Origin: an uncultured Desulfovibrio sp.
GTDB taxonomy: Bacteria > Desulfobacterota > Desulfovibrionia > Desulfovibrionales > Desulfovibrionaceae
Assembly: GCF_949282365.1 (NCBI RefSeq)
Contig: NZ_CASDOY010000003.1
Coordinates: forward strand, 116,005-180,004
Length of the DNA stretch: 64,000 bases
Reading direction: 5' to 3'
Shown: piece by piece, positions 62,774-64,000 of the stretch
Numbering within the stretch: the first letter of the stretch is position 1
How the letters are laid out: the number at the start of each line of letters is the position of its first letter
The notes under the pieces: model-generated
What the model was told of the DNA's origin: nothing
The model's database searches: none
Seen by the model: the letters and a program-made list of their open reading frames with translations, nothing else
Program-made: the position numbers and the translations under genes

Positions 62774-62941
62774 TCAGCTATACCACGCCCGGATCATGTC
62801 CATGTCGTCATAGCCGTATTGTCTCATACGTTCCTTTTCTTCTTCGCTCCAGCCAGTGTCATTGCTCGTCACCTGCGTCTCGTCTGCTATTTTCCCGAGG
62901 GAGATGCAAACATCACGGCCGGTCATGGAGTCCTCTTTCAT
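62774..62941 (-). CDS. Small acidic protein (55 aa) coupled to the integrase
   Basis: A 55-residue protein ending MRQYGYDDMDMIRAWYS with an acidic WSEEEKERMR helix. Its ATG (62939-62941) overlaps the integrase stop codon by 4 nt, so its translation depends on the integrase message. Not recognised; an excisionase or regulatory partner is conceivable. Confidence 0.6.
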   Translation of the reverse strand: MKEDSMTGRDVCISLGKIADETQVTSNDTGWSEEEKERMRQYGYDDMDMIRAWYS

Positions 62942-64000
62942 GCTTTCTCCCTACTTCTTTTTTGTTGTGTGTTGCGTAATCCGTCCAGATAGTCAGCCCA
63001 TGCCTGCATCATCTTTCGGCGCTCAGGCAGATATTCCGCGTAATTGTATGCCGCCCGCACTTCGTCCTGCTCGCCGTGAGCAAGCTGCCGCTCAATCCAG
63101 TCCCGATTATAGCCGAGTTCATTGAGCAATGTGGAAGCGATGGAACGGAAACCATGCACGCTCATCTCGTGTTTCTGATAGCCCATACGCCGGAGCGCAT
63201 TGAGCATGGTTGCATCGGAAATGGGCCGTGCTTCAGTACGGATAGAAGGGAAGAGGTATTTCCCCTCCCCGGAGTATTTCTGAAGTTCCCAAAGAATGGA
63301 CATCGCCTGCCGGGACAGGGGCACAAGATGCTGGCGGCGCATTTTCATGCGTTCCGCAGGGATGCGCCATTCCCCGGCCTCTAGGTCAAACTCTTTCCAT
63401 TGAGCGGCCCGCAACTCCGTAGGACGGGTGAAGACCAGCGGAGCCAGTTTCAGGGCACAGACCAGAGGAAAATACCCCTCGTAGTTGTCGATGTCCCGTA
63501 GAAGCTGTCCGACTTTCTCCGGCTCCAGCACCGCCGCGCGATGAACCGTTTTTCTCGGCCTCAAGGCTCCCCGAAGATCGGCTGCGATATTGTGCTTTGC
63601 CCGGCCCGTGATGACCGCATAACGGAACACCTGATTGATGATCTGCAGCACTCTCCGGGAAGTCTCATAGATTCCTCGAAGCTCCAGAGGCTTGACCACG
63701 TCCATGATATCCCGTGTTTCCAGCTTGGCGATATGCGTTTTGCCGATGCGCGGAAAGATGTAGGTTTTCAGCCGGTACATGACAGTTCCCTGATGCTTTT
63801 CGGAAAACTCCGCCATACGGGTTTCATGCCATTCTTTGGCGATATTCTGGAAGCTGTCGCGTTCCGCGATGGCTCTGGCCTGCCGTAACTGCCGTTTATG
63901 CTCTGACGGGTCGATGCCTCTGGACAACATACGCTTCGCGTCTTCGCGGCGTTCTCTGGCATCCTTGAGAGATACGGTAGGATATTCCCCGAAACTGAGC
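62938..64000 (-). CDS. P4-type tyrosine integrase (partial, N terminus outside the window)
   Basis: Tyrosine site-specific recombinase of the P4/prophage family, which inserts genomic islands at tRNA genes. The visible part starts at FGEYPTVSLKDARERRED, the usual end of the N-terminal DUF4102 arm-binding domain, so about 60-70 residues are missing at the edge. Catalytic residues are seen in order: Arg in FTRPTELRAAQW, His/Arg in VHGFRSIAS, His in RQLAHGEQDE and the nucleophile Tyr in AAYNYAEYLPERR. The frame continues open to base 64000. The attachment site must lie beyond the edge. Confidence 0.93.
   Translation of the reverse strand, partial: LSFGEYPTVSLKDARERREDAKRMLSRGIDPSEHKRQLRQARAIAERDSFQNIAKEWHETRMAEFSEKHQGTVMYRLKTYIFPRIGKTHIAKLETRDIMDVVKPLELRGIYETSRRVLQIINQVFRYAVITGRAKHNIAADLRGALRPRKTVHRAAVLEPEKVGQLLRDIDNYEGYFPLVCALKLAPLVFTRPTELRAAQWKEFDLEAGEWRIPAERMKMRRQHLVPLSRQAMSILWELQKYSGEGKYLFPSIRTEARPISDATMLNALRRMGYQKHEMSVHGFRSIASTLLNELGYNRDWIERQLAHGEQDEVRAAYNYAEYLPERRKMMQAWADYLDGLRNTQQKRSREKA

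Overview
The window reads as a chromosomal segment of a high-GC, sulfate-reducer-like deltaproteobacterium, most likely Desulfovibrionaceae (Desulfovibrio sensu lato). Pointers are the oxygen-independent (cbi-type) cobalamin operon with unusual fusions, a formate-tetrahydrofolate ligase, a Ros/MucR zinc-finger regulator, a receiver-less sigma-54 activator, a NapH-like polyferredoxin and Desulfovibrio-type lipoproteins. The assignment rests on gene content and composition only; no rRNA or tRNA gene was seen.

Region 1 (1-21.3 kb) is ordinary metabolism and regulation. It holds a partial HrpB helicase, a sigma-54 activator, a lipoprotein, a MucR-like regulator and a two-gene biotin operon (bioB plus a fused bioD-bioA carrying a 48-bp in-frame tandem duplication). 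These are followed by an LpdD-like protein with a small partner, fhs, a sodium:solute symporter with its 39-aa accessory peptide, a zinc alcohol dehydrogenase, a membrane polyferredoxin, an alkyl-sulfatase-like metallohydrolase, an L-asparaginase, and a PAS-GAF-GGDEF-EAL signalling protein preceded by a triple TGGTATAAAAT repeat.

Region 2 (21.6-31.5 kb, minus strand) is a compact cobalamin operon read cbiC, cbiD, cbiF-G(N)-H fusion, cbiA fused to a chloramphenicol-phosphotransferase-like kinase, cobD-cbiP fusion. Five polypeptides cover at least eight pathway domains. A DUF1848 iron-sulfur protein lies upstream. Region 3 (31.7-40.6 kb) is a complete Kdp potassium system: structured leader, a 30-aa membrane peptide, kdpF, A, B, C, then kdpD and kdpE.

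Region 4 (about 41-64 kb) is accessory DNA of visibly lower and more variable GC. It starts with a toxin-antitoxin pair (frameshifted DUF1778 antitoxin, GNAT toxin). A complete type I BREX phage-defence operon follows: brxA, brxB, brxC, pglX, pglZ (type B) and brxL. The operon carries two extra inserts: an AAA ATPase plus PIN-like nuclease pair between brxC and pglX (behind a MITE-like element that supplies the brxC stop codon), and an unrecognised 432-aa protein with a PD-(D/E)xK-like motif between pglX and pglZ. Beyond brxL, on the minus strand, lies a mobilisable-element backbone: P4-type integrase (cut by the window edge), a small coupled protein, a hypothetical protein, an AlpA-type regulator, a Toprim/helicase replication protein, a MobV relaxase with a nearby inverted repeat that could be oriT, and a 32-codon gene stub where the BREX block appears to begin. 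The layout suggests that BREX arrived as cargo of an integrative mobilisable element.
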